64,000 nt of DNA, taken from Frankiales bacterium. Its GTDB lineage: Bacteria > Actinomycetota > Actinomycetes > Mycobacteriales > Jatrophihabitantaceae. How positions within the stretch are numbered: the first letter of the stretch is position 1; every line of letters starts with the position of its first letter. This document shows positions 42,073 to 52,701 of the stretch, one piece after another. The translations under genes and the position numbers were made by a program. The notes beneath the pieces were generated by a model. The model ran no database searches, had not been told where the DNA came from, and saw only the letters and a program-made list of their open reading frames with translations. The stretch is taken from positions 1 to 64,000 of the forward strand of contig JAOPUZ010000041.1 of assembly GCA_025966315.1 (NCBI GenBank), in the 5' to 3' direction.

Positions 42073-43539
42073 TTAGCGACCGGCGAGCTTCTCGCGCAAC
42101 GCGGCCAGCGCCTCGTCCGACGCAAGCGTCCCGGCGTTGTCGACCGGAGCCTCGGATGAGTACGACGACGCCTCGCCCGTTTCGGTTGCGGCTTCGGCGT
42201 CCGCCTTCTGGGCTTCTTCGAGTTGCTTCTTATGCGCCTCGAAGCGCTCACGGGCCGACGCGTAGCGCTTCTCCCACGCTTCGCGCTGCTCGTCGAAGCC
42301 GGGCAGCCACTCCTGGGTCTCGGGATCGAAGCCCTCGGGGTAGATGTACTCGCCCTTGTCGTCGTACTGGGCTTCCATGCCGTACTGCGACGGGTCGAAG
42401 CTCTCTTCCTGCAGCGAACCCTCGTTGGCCTGCTTCAGCGACAGCGAGATCCGGCGGCGTTCCAGGTCGATGTCGATGACCTTGACCAGGAGTTCGTCAC
42501 CGACGTTCACGACCTGCTCGGGGATCTCGACGTGGCGCTCGGCGAGCTCGGAGATGTGCACCAGTCCCTCGATGCCATCCTGGACCCGGACGAAAGCACC
42601 GAACGGAACCAGCTTCGTAACCTTGCCCGGCACGACCTGACCGATCGCGTGGGTGCGTGCGAACTGACGCCACGGGTCTTCCTGGGTGGCCTTGAGCGAC
42701 AGCGACACGCGCTCGCGGTCCAGATCGATGTCGAGCACCTCGACCGTGACCTCTTGACCGACCTCGACAACTTCGGACGGGTGATCGATGTGCTTCCACG
42801 ACAACTCGGAAACGTGCACCAGACCGTCGACGCCGCCCAGATCGACGAAGGCACCGAAGTTCACGATGCTCGACACGACGCCGGTGCGAACCTGGCCCTT
42901 GGCCAGCTTGTTGAGGAAATCGCTGCGGACCTCGGACTGGGTCTGCTCGAGCCACGCGCGTCGGGACAGGACGACGTTGTTGCGGTTCTTGTCCAGCTCG
43001 ATGATCTTCGCTTCAAGCGTCTTGCCGACGTAGGGCTGCAGGTCGCGGACCCGTCGCATCTCGACGAGGGACGCCGGGAGGAAGCCACGCAGGCCAATGT
43101 CGATGATCAGGCCGCCCTTGACGACCTCGATGACGGTGCCTTCGACAACCTCGTCGCGTTCCTTCTTCTCTTCGATCGTGCCCCATGCGCGCTCGTACTG
43201 AGCTCGCTTCTTGGACAGGATCAGCCGGCCTTCTTTGTCCTCCTTCTGCAGGACCAGGGCCTCGATCTCATCACCCACGGAAACGACCTCGGACGGGTCG
43301 ACGTCGTGCTTGATGGAGAGTTCGCGAGACGGGATAACACCTTCGGTCTTGTAACCGATGTCGAGCAGAACCTCGTCACGGTCCACCTTGACGATGGTGC
43401 CTTCGACAATGTCGCCGTCGTTGAAGTACTTGATGGTCTTGTCGATCGCGGCAAGGAAGTCTTCGGCGGTGCCGATGTCGTTCACTGCTACCTGCGGGAT
43501 CGAGGATGTTGCTGTGGTCGGAACAGCGGTGGTCGTCAT
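42073..43539 (-). CDS. rpsA: 30S ribosomal protein S1, 488 aa
   Basis: S1 brings mRNA to the 30S subunit. Four S1 RNA-binding domains follow one another (about 58-128, 145-212, 229-299 and 316-386), with repeats such as VEGTIVKVDRDEVLLDIGYK and VRTGVVSSIVNFGAFVDLGG. The C-terminal ~100 residues are acidic and Ala/Glu-rich, as in actinobacterial S1. The ribosome-binding site is weak (AGGA about 17 bases ahead), which is not unusual for rpsA. Confidence 0.95.
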   Translation of the reverse strand: MTTTAVPTTATSSIPQVAVNDIGTAEDFLAAIDKTIKYFNDGDIVEGTIVKVDRDEVLLDIGYKTEGVIPSRELSIKHDVDPSEVVSVGDEIEALVLQKEDKEGRLILSKKRAQYERAWGTIEEKKERDEVVEGTVIEVVKGGLIIDIGLRGFLPASLVEMRRVRDLQPYVGKTLEAKIIELDKNRNNVVLSRRAWLEQTQSEVRSDFLNKLAKGQVRTGVVSSIVNFGAFVDLGGVDGLVHVSELSWKHIDHPSEVVEVGQEVTVEVLDIDLDRERVSLSLKATQEDPWRQFARTHAIGQVVPGKVTKLVPFGAFVRVQDGIEGLVHISELAERHVEIPEQVVNVGDELLVKVIDIDLERRRISLSLKQANEGSLQEESFDPSQYGMEAQYDDKGEYIYPEGFDPETQEWLPGFDEQREAWEKRYASARERFEAHKKQLEEAQKADAEAATETGEASSYSSEAPVDNAGTLASDEALAALREKLAGR

Positions 43540-43760
43540 TTAGTAGGTAGGTCCTGACAGTTGCTAGTACGGACGGACCGATCCGATCCACCGAAATGAC
43601 GGTACTGAAGCTCAATACCGGGACCCAACGCCGAGGCCGGCGAGGGGCTTTCGATGGGCGGTCTACTCCATGACGAGACCACAGACCTGTCCACTAAAAA
43701 GTCTACTCCTGGGCCTACGTCGGCCGGAAATCGCCGCAACTCGGCAGCTATCTTCGCATC

Positions 43761-44609
43761 GTGGGCACCGAGCGGGAACTGCGCACCGTCGGGGTCGGAC
43801 GGCGGCCAGCTGACGCTGCCACCTCGGCCCGGGCGAACCGGCGTTGGTGGGATGCGGACGCCGACAACTACCACGCCGAGCACGGCCGGTTCCTCGGTGT
43901 ATCGGACTTTGTCTGGTGCCCGGAGGGGCTGACGGAGGACAGCGCGGCGCTGCTCGGACCCGCCGCTGACCTGGCCGGTCGTCGTGTCCTTGAGGTGGGC
44001 TGCGGCTCGGCCATGTGCTCGCGTTGGCTGGCGGACCGGGGTGCGCATCCGGTGGGCTTCGACATCTCGATGGGGATGCTGCGGTACAGGCCGCCGGTGC
44101 AGCCCGGCGCGGAACGGTCAGCGCCGACGCGGCCGGTCACCGAGTTGCCGTTGGTACAGGCCGACGCGCAGATCATGCCGTTCGTGACCGGCAGCTTCGA
44201 CATCGCGTTCAGCGCCTATGGTGCCGTCCCGTTCGTGGCCGACTCGGCGGCGGTGATGGCTGAAGCGGCCCGGGTGCTTTCACCCGGTGGCCGCTGGGTT
44301 TTCGCCGTCACGCATCCGGTGCGGTGGGCCTTTCCCGACTCCCCGGGCGCCGACGGCCTGACCGCCACGATGTCCTACTTCGACCGTCGGCCCTACGTCG
44401 AGTTCGACGAGGCCGACACGCCTACTTACGTCGAGCATCACCGAACCCTGGGCGACCGGGTGCGCGAATTGACCTCGGCGGGATTCCAGCTGCTCGACCT
44501 GATCGAACCTGAATGGCCGGCGGAGCTGACCGAGGAATGGGGTGGCTGGTCACCGTTGCGTGGAAAGCACCTGCCCGGCACGGCCATCTTCGTTTGCGTC
44601 ATAATTTGA
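43761..44609 (+). CDS. Class I SAM-dependent methyltransferase, 282 aa
   Basis: Motif I is RRVLEVGCGSAMCSRWLADRG with the acidic residue of motif II in VGFDIS, followed by LVQADAQIMPFVTGSFDIAF and VLSPGGRWVFAVTHP. The N-terminus RANRRWWDADADNYHAEHG is shared by a conserved actinobacterial group. The substrate is unknown; the gene is commonly found near polA/rpsA in actinobacteria. It is divergent from rpsA and convergent with polA. Confidence 0.85.
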   Translation: MGTERELRTVGVGRRPADAATSARANRRWWDADADNYHAEHGRFLGVSDFVWCPEGLTEDSAALLGPAADLAGRRVLEVGCGSAMCSRWLADRGAHPVGFDISMGMLRYRPPVQPGAERSAPTRPVTELPLVQADAQIMPFVTGSFDIAFSAYGAVPFVADSAAVMAEAARVLSPGGRWVFAVTHPVRWAFPDSPGADGLTATMSYFDRRPYVEFDEADTPTYVEHHRTLGDRVRELTSAGFQLLDLIEPEWPAELTEEWGGWSPLRGKHLPGTAIFVCVII

Positions 44610-44616
44610 CCCGAAT

Positions 44617-44656
44617 GTCCTACCCGGGCGTCGTCATGGCGCCGCGACAGTAGGAC
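44617..44656. repeat. 40-bp palindromic intergenic repeat, copy 1
   Basis: The unit begins GTCCTAC and ends GTAGGAC, with an internal CATGGCGC segment. Its reverse complement matches copy 2 (60,848-60,887) in 34 of 40 positions, including both ends and the GCGTCGTCATGGC core. It lies in the convergent gap between the methyltransferase and polA. Confidence 0.75.
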
Positions 44657-44680
44657 TATCGCGCGGGCGGGCGGGCGGCC

Positions 44681-44727
44681 GGGACGGGGTGGGGCGGGCT
44701 AGGGCGGGACGGGGTGGGGCGGGCTAG
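44681..44727. repeat. G-rich tandem repeat overlapping the polA stop codon
   Basis: Two identical 22-base units (starting GGGACGGGG and ending GGGCTAG) sit 25 bases apart, preceded by GCGGGCGGGCGGGCGG. The plus strand has many runs of three or four G and could form G-quadruplexes. The second unit contains the TAG stop of polA on the minus strand. Confidence 0.8.
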
Positions 44728-47435
44728 TGAGCGGCGGCGTCCCAGTTCAGACCGACGCCGACGCTGACATCCAATTCGACCCGGAGCTTGGCCGCCGCGC
44801 CCATGTGATCGCGGACCAGCTGCTCGACCTGCGCGTGCTCGCCCTCGGCGATTTCGAGCACCAGTTCGTCGTGCACCTGAAGCAGCAGGCGAGACCGCAG
44901 CCCGGAAACCTGCAAGGCCTGATGTACGCCAAGCATCGCCACCTTGATGATGTCGGCGGCCGACCCCTGGATCGGTGCATTCAGGGCCATCCGCTCGGCC
45001 ATCTCGCGCCGCTGCCGGTTGTCTGAATTGAGGTCGGGCAGGTACCGCCGCCGGCCCATGATGGTTTCGGTGTAGCCGGTCTGACGAGCGTCATCGACGA
45101 CCGAGTAGAGATAGTCGCGCACACCGCCGAACCGGGCGAAGTAGGCCTCCATCTGGCCCTTGGCTTCTTCCGGGGTGATCTTGAGCTGCTGCGCCAGACC
45201 GTAGGCCGACAGGCCATACGCCAGGCCGTAACTCATCGCCTTGACCCGTCGGCGCAGGTCGCCGTCGACGTGCGCAACATCCAGGTTGAAGGCTCGCGAG
45301 GCCACGAAGGTGTGCAGGTCCTCGCCCGAGGTAAAGGCCTCGATCAGCCCCGCGTCCTCGGACAGGTGCGCCATGATGCGCATCTCGATCTGGCTGTAGT
45401 CCGCGGTCATCAGCGATTCGAAGCCGGAGCCGGGCCGCCGATCGACCATGAAGGCTTGCCGGATCCGCCGCCCCTCGGCCGTCCGCACCGGAATGTTCTG
45501 CAGGTTCGGATCAACGCTGCTGAGCCGCCCGGTCGCCGCGATCGTCTGGTTGAAGGTCGTGTGCACCCGCCCGACCTCGTCGATCATCGGTAGCAGCGAA
45601 TCGACGACCGACTTCAGCCGTGACACCTCGCGGTGCCGGAGCAGATGCACGATCAGTGGGTGTTCGGTTGTCTCAGCCAGCCAGGCGAGCGCGTCGGCGT
45701 CGGTGGTGTAGCCGGTCTTGGTGCGCTTGGTCTTGGGCAGGCCGAGTTCGTCGAACAGGATCTGTTGAAGTTGCTTCGGCGAGCCCAGATTGAAACCGCG
45801 TCCGACGACCGCGTGCGCGTCGGATTCCGCCTCGCGGACAGCCGCCGCGAGTTCGCTCTGGAGACCCTCAAGATGCTCGACGTCGGCGGCGATGCCGGTC
45901 GCTTCCATCTCGGCCAGGACAAACGTCAAGGGAAGCTCAAGGTCGGTGAGCAGCGCGGTGCCACCGCGCGCCGTCAGCTCGATGTCCAGCGCGTCGGCCA
46001 GATCACGCACGGCCGAGGCCCGTACCGCCTCGATTTCAGCTCGTACGTCATCGGATTCTTCGAGGCCGCCGTCCAGGGTGAGCTGGTCGGACTCTGCCGG
46101 CGACTCATCCCTCAGTTCACGTCGCAGGTGCCGCAGCGACAGGTCGGCGAGATCGAACGCACGTTGGCCAGGCTGAACGAGATACGCCGCGAGCTGGGTG
46201 TCCGAGGTGACCCCCGCCAACCGCCAACCGCGTTCGGCCAGCGCCAGCGCCGGGCCCTTGACGTCGTGCACGGCCTTCGGGACGGCCGGATCGGCCAACC
46301 ATGTCGCCAGCGCTTTCTCGTCCTCGGCGGCAAGTTCATCGGGATCGAACCAGCCCACGACATTGCCCGCACCAGCAACCGTGACCGACGTTATGCGGCC
46401 ACCACCGCGGCCCCACGTGCCGCCGAAAGACACCCCTGACCGGACTCCGGAGGACGCGTGCTCAAGCAGCCAACCTGCCACCGCTCCCCCGGCCGGCCGC
46501 TCGACCTGCACGTCGAAACCTTCGCTGGCCTCGGGTTCCGCCGTGGAGAGCGTCGCAAACAAGCGTTCGCGCAGCACCCTGAACTGCAGGTTGTCGAAAA
46601 GTTGATGGACCTCGTCGCGATCCCAGGACAGTCGGCCGAGCTCGCTGACGCCGATGTCGAGCGGCACGTCACGCACCAGCCGGGTGAGCTGCGAATTCTG
46701 CAGCACCGAACCCAGATTCTCACGCAGTGCGTCGCCTACTTTGCCCTTCACGGTGTCGACCTTGTCGACCAGTTCGGTCAACGAGCCGTACTCGCGGATC
46801 CACTTCGCCGCGGTCTTTTCGCCCACCCCGGGGATGCCCGGCAAGTTGTCGCTGGGATCGCCTCGCAGGGCCGCGAAGTCCGGATACTGGGCCGGCGTCA
46901 GGTCGTATTTCACCCGAACCTCGTCCGGGGTGAACCGGGTCAGCTCGGAGACGCCCTTTTTCGGATAGAGAACGGTGACGTGGTCGTTGACCAGCTGAAG
47001 CGCATCCCGGTCGCCGGTACAGATCAGGACGTCGATGCCGTGCTCCTGGGCCTCGGTGGTCAACGTCGCGATGACGTCATCGGCTTCATAACCCGCGACC
47101 GAGAGGGTCGGAATCCGCAGCGCCGCCAGCACCTCTTGGATCAGCGAGACCTGGCCCTTGAACGGTTCGGGCGTAGCTGATCGGTTCGCCTTGTACTCGG
47201 CGTATTGATCGCTGCGAAAGGTCTGCCGGCTGACGTCGAACGCCACCGCGAGATGGCTCGGTTCCTCATCGCGCAGCAGGTTGATCAGCATCGAGGTGAA
47301 GCCGTAGACGGCGTTCGTGGGTTGCCCGGTACTGGTCGAGAAGTTCTCGACGGGCAGCGCGAAAAAGGCTCGATACGCGAGCGAATGACCGTCCAGAAGC
47401 AGGAGCCTGGGCCGCACATCGGTAGCTGTCGTCAC
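44724..47435 (-). CDS. polA: DNA polymerase I, 903 aa
   Basis: PolA fills gaps in repair and removes RNA primers. The N-terminal 5' nuclease starts LLLLDGHSLAYRAFFALPVE and includes GYEADDVIATL and the helix-hairpin region NLPGIPGVGEKTAAKW. The middle domain is a degenerate 3'-5' exonuclease. The polymerase has motif A (MTADYSQIEMRIMAHLS), the O-helix region (RRVKAMSYGLAYGL) and motif C (LLQVHDELVLE). The GTG at 47435 is chosen because it gives the normal length and N-terminus. The extra upstream residues of the longer frame overlap the thioesterase gene. Confidence 0.95.
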   Translation of the reverse strand: MTTATDVRPRLLLLDGHSLAYRAFFALPVENFSTSTGQPTNAVYGFTSMLINLLRDEEPSHLAVAFDVSRQTFRSDQYAEYKANRSATPEPFKGQVSLIQEVLAALRIPTLSVAGYEADDVIATLTTEAQEHGIDVLICTGDRDALQLVNDHVTVLYPKKGVSELTRFTPDEVRVKYDLTPAQYPDFAALRGDPSDNLPGIPGVGEKTAAKWIREYGSLTELVDKVDTVKGKVGDALRENLGSVLQNSQLTRLVRDVPLDIGVSELGRLSWDRDEVHQLFDNLQFRVLRERLFATLSTAEPEASEGFDVQVERPAGGAVAGWLLEHASSGVRSGVSFGGTWGRGGGRITSVTVAGAGNVVGWFDPDELAAEDEKALATWLADPAVPKAVHDVKGPALALAERGWRLAGVTSDTQLAAYLVQPGQRAFDLADLSLRHLRRELRDESPAESDQLTLDGGLEESDDVRAEIEAVRASAVRDLADALDIELTARGGTALLTDLELPLTFVLAEMEATGIAADVEHLEGLQSELAAAVREAESDAHAVVGRGFNLGSPKQLQQILFDELGLPKTKRTKTGYTTDADALAWLAETTEHPLIVHLLRHREVSRLKSVVDSLLPMIDEVGRVHTTFNQTIAATGRLSSVDPNLQNIPVRTAEGRRIRQAFMVDRRPGSGFESLMTADYSQIEMRIMAHLSEDAGLIEAFTSGEDLHTFVASRAFNLDVAHVDGDLRRRVKAMSYGLAYGLSAYGLAQQLKITPEEAKGQMEAYFARFGGVRDYLYSVVDDARQTGYTETIMGRRRYLPDLNSDNRQRREMAERMALNAPIQGSAADIIKVAMLGVHQALQVSGLRSRLLLQVHDELVLEIAEGEHAQVEQLVRDHMGAAAKLRVELDVSVGVGLNWDAAAH

Positions 47436-47494
47436 GGTGGCGAGTCTAGGCCGACCCACTGACGAGGTTGCTCGGTTCAACCTGGGGTTGAGGG

Positions 47495-47947
47495 TTAACC
47501 CGGCGTGGCCAGTCCGGCTTGATGGGCCGGGCGAACGGCGCAGGTCAGCCGCGCGGTGCAGGTGCGACGACCACTCTCGTCGGTGATCACGATCTCGAAG
47601 CTCGATATCGTCCGACCGACATGCAGCGGCGTGCAGGTCCCGGTGACCAGACCATTGGTGGCCGAGCGGTGATGAGAGCAATTCAGCTCGACGCCAACCG
47701 CGATGTTGTCCAGTCCGGCGTGCAGAGCCGCAGCGACCGAACCGAGCGACTCCGCCAGCACCGCGGAGGCGCCCCCGTGCAACAGTCCATACGGCTGGCG
47801 GTTTCCGGCGACCGGCATGGTTGCGACCAGGTGATTGGGATCGGTGTCGGTAATCTCGATGCCGAGGCGAGGCGCGAGCAACTCGCTGGTACCGCTCCAA
47901 CGTTCGCTCAGCGAATCGAGAACGGACTGTTGCGCCGGCGTGATCAC
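47495..47947 (-). CDS. PaaI-type hotdog thioesterase, 150 aa
   Basis: A single hotdog domain with NRQPYGLLHGGASAVLAESLGS split over the central helix (HGG and the acidic residue of AES are the usual active-site positions). It hydrolyses acyl-CoA thioesters, probably aromatic or short acyl groups. The GTG overlaps the GNAT gene's stop (GTGA). The polA start lies 59 bases downstream. Confidence 0.85.
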   Translation of the reverse strand: MITPAQQSVLDSLSERWSGTSELLAPRLGIEITDTDPNHLVATMPVAGNRQPYGLLHGGASAVLAESLGSVAAALHAGLDNIAVGVELNCSHHRSATNGLVTGTCTPLHVGRTISSFEIVITDESGRRTCTARLTCAVRPAHQAGLATPG

Positions 47948-48537
47948 GCCCCTCGGCCCACCGCGCTGCCGGGGATCATGCCCCGGACACTGCGCCGCCG
48001 ACGGAGCGCGACCCGGTCGATCGAATCCACGATGCCCAGGCTGCGGCGCAGGGCCGAGACCGAGGCGATCCGCCGCACCACCAGCGGCGCGAAACCGAGC
48101 CGGGCCAGGTAGCGGTTCGCGTCCCGAGCGCCGGCCTGCACGCCCACGACCACGTGATCGATGTCGCGGTCTTCGGCATGCCGAACCGCTCCGGTCAACA
48201 TCGCCCGGCCGGCGCCACGGCGACGAAAGTTCGGGGCCACCAGCAAGTGCGAGATGTACAGCGTCGGGGTCGGGGACAACACGCCGACCCGCTCCTCCAG
48301 CAAGACGGCGAAGCCGACCAGGCGGTCATGCTCCTCGTCGATAGCGACCAGCACCAAGCGTTCCGAATCGGTCAGCAATGACGCATAGCGGTCAGCCATG
48401 GTACGAGAGTCGCCGTTGCGAACACCCCGCCCGCGCCGGCCGACGTGATCGGCCACCCCAACGTCTACCGAGAGCGTGATCAGGTCGGAGATATCCGATG
48501 GTGCAGCGGGCCGCACCCGAACGTTGCCTCTCGACAC
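47944..48537 (-). CDS. GNAT-family N-acetyltransferase, 197 aa
   Basis: The GNAT fold shows VRVRPAAPSDISDLI at the N-terminus, TLYISHLLVAPNFRRRGAGR with the acetyl-CoA-binding R-R-x-G-x-G, and VVGVQAGARDANRYLARLGF near the C-terminus. GTG at 48537 is chosen because GGAGG lies four bases upstream; longer frames lack the family start. Substrate unknown. It is coupled to the thioesterase gene. Confidence 0.8.
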   Translation of the reverse strand: MSRGNVRVRPAAPSDISDLITLSVDVGVADHVGRRGRGVRNGDSRTMADRYASLLTDSERLVLVAIDEEHDRLVGFAVLLEERVGVLSPTPTLYISHLLVAPNFRRRGAGRAMLTGAVRHAEDRDIDHVVVGVQAGARDANRYLARLGFAPLVVRRIASVSALRRSLGIVDSIDRVALRRRRSVRGMIPGSAVGRGA

Positions 48538-48745
48538 GCTGCCTCCACAGACATAGGGCCTTCGAACTATTGCGCCATGACACCGGCGATCACTCGTCCG
48601 GCAACCGAACCCGAACGCACAGTAGCGCGCGCACGAGTCGGCCAACAGAGCCTATGGCAACAGATCTGGCGTTCGAAACATGGCGTTACGTCCCGAACAC
48701 AATCAATCTCCCCGAAGACGGACGGCCCGCCCGCGCACCGACAGC

Positions 48746-49461
<716 letters not shown>

Positions 49462-49465
<4 letters not shown>

Positions 49466-50451
49466 GCTTTTTCGCCGCCGTCCCCGAGATCTGCCTGGTC
49501 CACCGTGGTGTCTGCTTGCTCCGCGCGCGCAATCTGCTGCCCGGTCAGTTCATCGAGCGATAAGGCAGTGTCGATGCGGTGCAATTCCGGCTGCGACAGC
49601 ACGTCCTGCTCGGCTTCGTCGGCCGAGGATCCTAGATAGGCCGCGATGACGGCCGGATTCCGCTGGATCTGTTCCGGCGTCCCCTCCGCGATCTTCTCAC
49701 CGAAGTTCAACACCACGATCCGGTCCGCGATCGACATGACGAGCTTCATGTCGTGCTCGATCAACAGCACGCTCACGCCGTCCTCGACGTTGATGCTCTT
49801 TATCAGGGTAGCCAGCTCGCGCTTCTCGACCGGGTTCGTACCGGCCGCGGGTTCGTCGAGCAGAATCACCCCGGGACCGGTCCCCAACGCGCGGGCGATC
49901 TCCAGGCGACGTTGCTCACCGTAGGCCAGCGATCCCGCGATGTCGTTCGCGCGATTCTCCAGACCGACCCGATGCAGCAGTTCGTACGCCCGCCGCGTGC
50001 TTTCGCGTTCCTCGCGTCGCTGGCGCGGCAAGCCGAGCATGGCCGAAACCGGCCCGGATCGCTGCCGGGTTTCGACGCCGACCTTCACGTTTTCGAGCGC
50101 GGTCAGGGCCGGGAAGAGCCTGATGTTCTGAAACGTTCGGGCCACGCCCAGACGATTGACCACGTGCGTCTTCTTGCCGATCACGCTGACCGGTGCGGAC
50201 GCGCGCCGGGCCCGGCAGAGGATGGTGCCCTCCTGCGGCGAGTACACCCCGGTCAGGGAGTTGAACAGCGATGTCTTGCCGGCCCCGTTCGGCCCGATGA
50301 CGGCGAGGATTTCTTCCCGCCGCATCTGCAACGAGACATCGTTAAGGCTCGTGACTCCACCGAAGCGAAGCGTCACGTGCTGCACCTCGAACACCAGGTC
50401 GTCGGCCCCAGGCGATTTAGCTGCGGACATTGATTCCGTCACCGTCGACAT
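49462..50451 (-). CDS. livG: Branched-chain amino-acid ABC transporter ATPase LivG, 329 aa
   Basis: The second ATPase of the system: Walker A VIGPNGAGKTSLFNSLTG, LAYGEQRRLEIARAL in place of a classical signature (usual for LivG) and Walker B VILLDEPAAGTNP, followed by the LivG C-terminal region (NFGEKIAEGTPEQIQRNPAV). A ~55-residue acidic tail after residue 275 is extra to the family norm. It lies six bases downstream of livM. Confidence 0.93.
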
Positions 50452-50457
50452 CGACGC

Positions 50458-52701
50458 TCACATCCCTTCGCTGGCCGGTACGGCCCGAGGTTGGCTGCCC
50501 GCGCCGTCGAATCCACGTAGTTCGATGGCTCGACGGCGAGCCGGCAGCAAGCCACCCGGACGGAAGATCATCATGGCCAGTACTACCGCCCCGATCCACA
50601 TCTGGCGGTCGGCCGCCGGCACCTGATCCTTGAGGAACTCGGGCAACCAGGTCAACAACGCCGCCCCAGCCATCGCCCCCGGCAGCGACCCCATACCACC
50701 GAAGACGACGTAGGCCACCACGAGGATGGAGTTGTTCAGGACAAAGTTGTCCGGGTTGAAGAAGCCCACCTGGCTGGCGAAGAACACCCCGGCCAGACCC
50801 GACGTCGAAGCGCCGATGGCGAAGGCGAGCAGCTTGATCTGGAACGTGTTGATGCCGGTGGCCTGGGCCGCGACCTCGTCCTCGCGGATGGCGGCCCACG
50901 CGCGGCCGATCCGGGAATTCTCCAGCCGCCGGAACGCCAGCAGCACGATCACCACGAAGACCAGCAACAGGTACCAATATTGAAGTTGGTTCAGCCCCCA
51001 GGTGATGTGGATCGGCCCGAGATGGATCACCGGGTGCGGGACCTGGGTGTCCGGACCGCGGCTGCCGTTGGTGACTCCGTCGGCGTTCACGGCCACGATC
51101 CGGATGATCTCACCGAAGCCCAGGGTCACGATGGCCAGGTAATCACCGCGGAGCCGCAGGGTTGGCGCGCCGAGGGCGAGGCCGGCCAGCAGACAGATCG
51201 CCACGGCGAACGGAATGGCCAACAGCGGGCTCATGTGTAGCCAGGACGGCGGCTTGATCGGCAAGGACCCGACCAGATAAGCCGTGGTGTACGAACCGAT
51301 GGCGTAGAAGGCGATGAAACCGAGGTCGAGCAGACCGGCCCAGCCGACGACGACGTTGAGTCCGATGGCCAGCAGCACGTAGATGCCGATCTCGGATACC
51401 AGCACCGACTGCCAGAATCCAGTCGCGGTCGGCGGGTAGAAGAGTGCCACGGCAATTGCCAGCATGATCCCACTGCGCATCGCGCCGGGCGCGCTGAGGA
51501 ACTGGGTGCTCGCGGCGCGGCCCGAGGCAACCACGTCGGAATCGGCCGCCCGGGCCAGTGCTTCCCGCACGCTGCCGTGCGCCGTTGCGGCGATGAAACC
51601 GCCGGCCCCGATCAAGAAGAACGCGCCGCACGCCATCCAGCCGCCGGCGCCCAGATTTTGCCACGGTCCGGTGGCCGAATCGACGTGCAGTTGGCCAGCC
51701 AACTTTGAGAAGTCATAAATCGTGATCAACGTCAGCACGACGCTGATCGCGCCCCCGGCCGCCGCCACCCAGCCGAGCACCCGATTGCGCAAATACGCCG
51801 CGGCGGCACCGACGAGCGTAGTGACGGCGAAGAGCGTCCAGCCCAGCCAGATCAGGTATTGCACGGCGAGCGGCGCCAGGCCGGTGCCGCGGAAACGTTC
51901 GTGCGTATCGCTCATAGTCGCGTTGAAGTTCTGCGGCGAGAACCAAGTAGCCGAGGCGAAGGCGAGTAAGCCGACAACCAGACCTAGGACCACCAGGGGC
52001 AGGCCAGGCCGCCAACCGAGCACCCGGTTCACCGCCACGCGGCCTTCGGCCATTTCGGCGCTCGACAGGGCCGTCACTACGGCGGCCGTGATGATCACCA
52101 GGTAACCGATGATCTCGACGTAGACGCCCAGCGAGTGATCAAGAAGATGGGCGTAGGTGACCACGCTGTGATGGGCCACGTAGGCGATGACGGCGGCGAC
52201 CAAGGACAACCCTGCTGCCACCCAGGCTAGGACCTTGATGCCACGAACGATCGCGAGTGCGGCCAGGACGAAGATCACGGCCAGCATCACCCAGCAGAGC
52301 CAGCCGAAAAAGGCCTTGGTCAACGGGGCTATGCCCGGCGTATTCGACACGGCCGTCGCGACGGTGCCGAACTTCGAGTCGCCGATGCCATCGCCCCAGT
52401 GCATGAGGGTCTGCGCGGCCAGAACGGTCACGCCACCAGACACGAGCGGGCCGACCCCCGGCCGGGTCAAGTAAGGAACGACCTTGGGCCAGAAACTGAT
52501 AACCAGAAAGAGCACTACCCCGAGAGCCAAGAAGACCAAGACCCGCGGTTTGAAGATCGACTGCGTGATACCGAACCAGAAGTTGCCGAAACTGCCTTCC
52601 TGGGGCCCCCACATGAGCGCCACGACTAGTGACGCCAGCAGGCAAGATACCAGCCGTTTCAGCGATTCAGTCCGGGGGTTCGTCCGCTTGGGGGCGCTCA
52701 T
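50458..52701 (-). CDS. livM: Branched-chain amino-acid ABC transporter permease LivM with long N-terminal membrane extension, 747 aa
   Basis: The C-terminal ~320 residues are a standard LivM permease (VSEIGIYVLLAIGLNVVVGW, GLLDLGFIAFYAIGSYTTAY, TLRLRGDYLAIVTLGFGEI). The N-terminal ~420 residues add about eight or nine further membrane helices that normal LivM proteins (~350 aa) lack. They show no second LivM signature, so this is an extension, not a duplication. Longer LivM forms occur in actinobacteria, but the role of the extra part is unknown. The gene overlaps livH (ATGA). Confidence 0.88.
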   Translation of the reverse strand: MSAPKRTNPRTESLKRLVSCLLASLVVALMWGPQEGSFGNFWFGITQSIFKPRVLVFLALGVVLFLVISFWPKVVPYLTRPGVGPLVSGGVTVLAAQTLMHWGDGIGDSKFGTVATAVSNTPGIAPLTKAFFGWLCWVMLAVIFVLAALAIVRGIKVLAWVAAGLSLVAAVIAYVAHHSVVTYAHLLDHSLGVYVEIIGYLVIITAAVVTALSSAEMAEGRVAVNRVLGWRPGLPLVVLGLVVGLLAFASATWFSPQNFNATMSDTHERFRGTGLAPLAVQYLIWLGWTLFAVTTLVGAAAAYLRNRVLGWVAAAGGAISVVLTLITIYDFSKLAGQLHVDSATGPWQNLGAGGWMACGAFFLIGAGGFIAATAHGSVREALARAADSDVVASGRAASTQFLSAPGAMRSGIMLAIAVALFYPPTATGFWQSVLVSEIGIYVLLAIGLNVVVGWAGLLDLGFIAFYAIGSYTTAYLVGSLPIKPPSWLHMSPLLAIPFAVAICLLAGLALGAPTLRLRGDYLAIVTLGFGEIIRIVAVNADGVTNGSRGPDTQVPHPVIHLGPIHITWGLNQLQYWYLLLVFVVIVLLAFRRLENSRIGRAWAAIREDEVAAQATGINTFQIKLLAFAIGASTSGLAGVFFASQVGFFNPDNFVLNNSILVVAYVVFGGMGSLPGAMAGAALLTWLPEFLKDQVPAADRQMWIGAVVLAMMIFRPGGLLPARRRAIELRGFDGAGSQPRAVPASEGM

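Noticed and set aside
42223-43557. 444-aa open frame on the plus strand opposite rpsA
   Set aside because: It is the antisense shadow of a GC-rich conserved gene. The minus strand encodes clear S1 domains.
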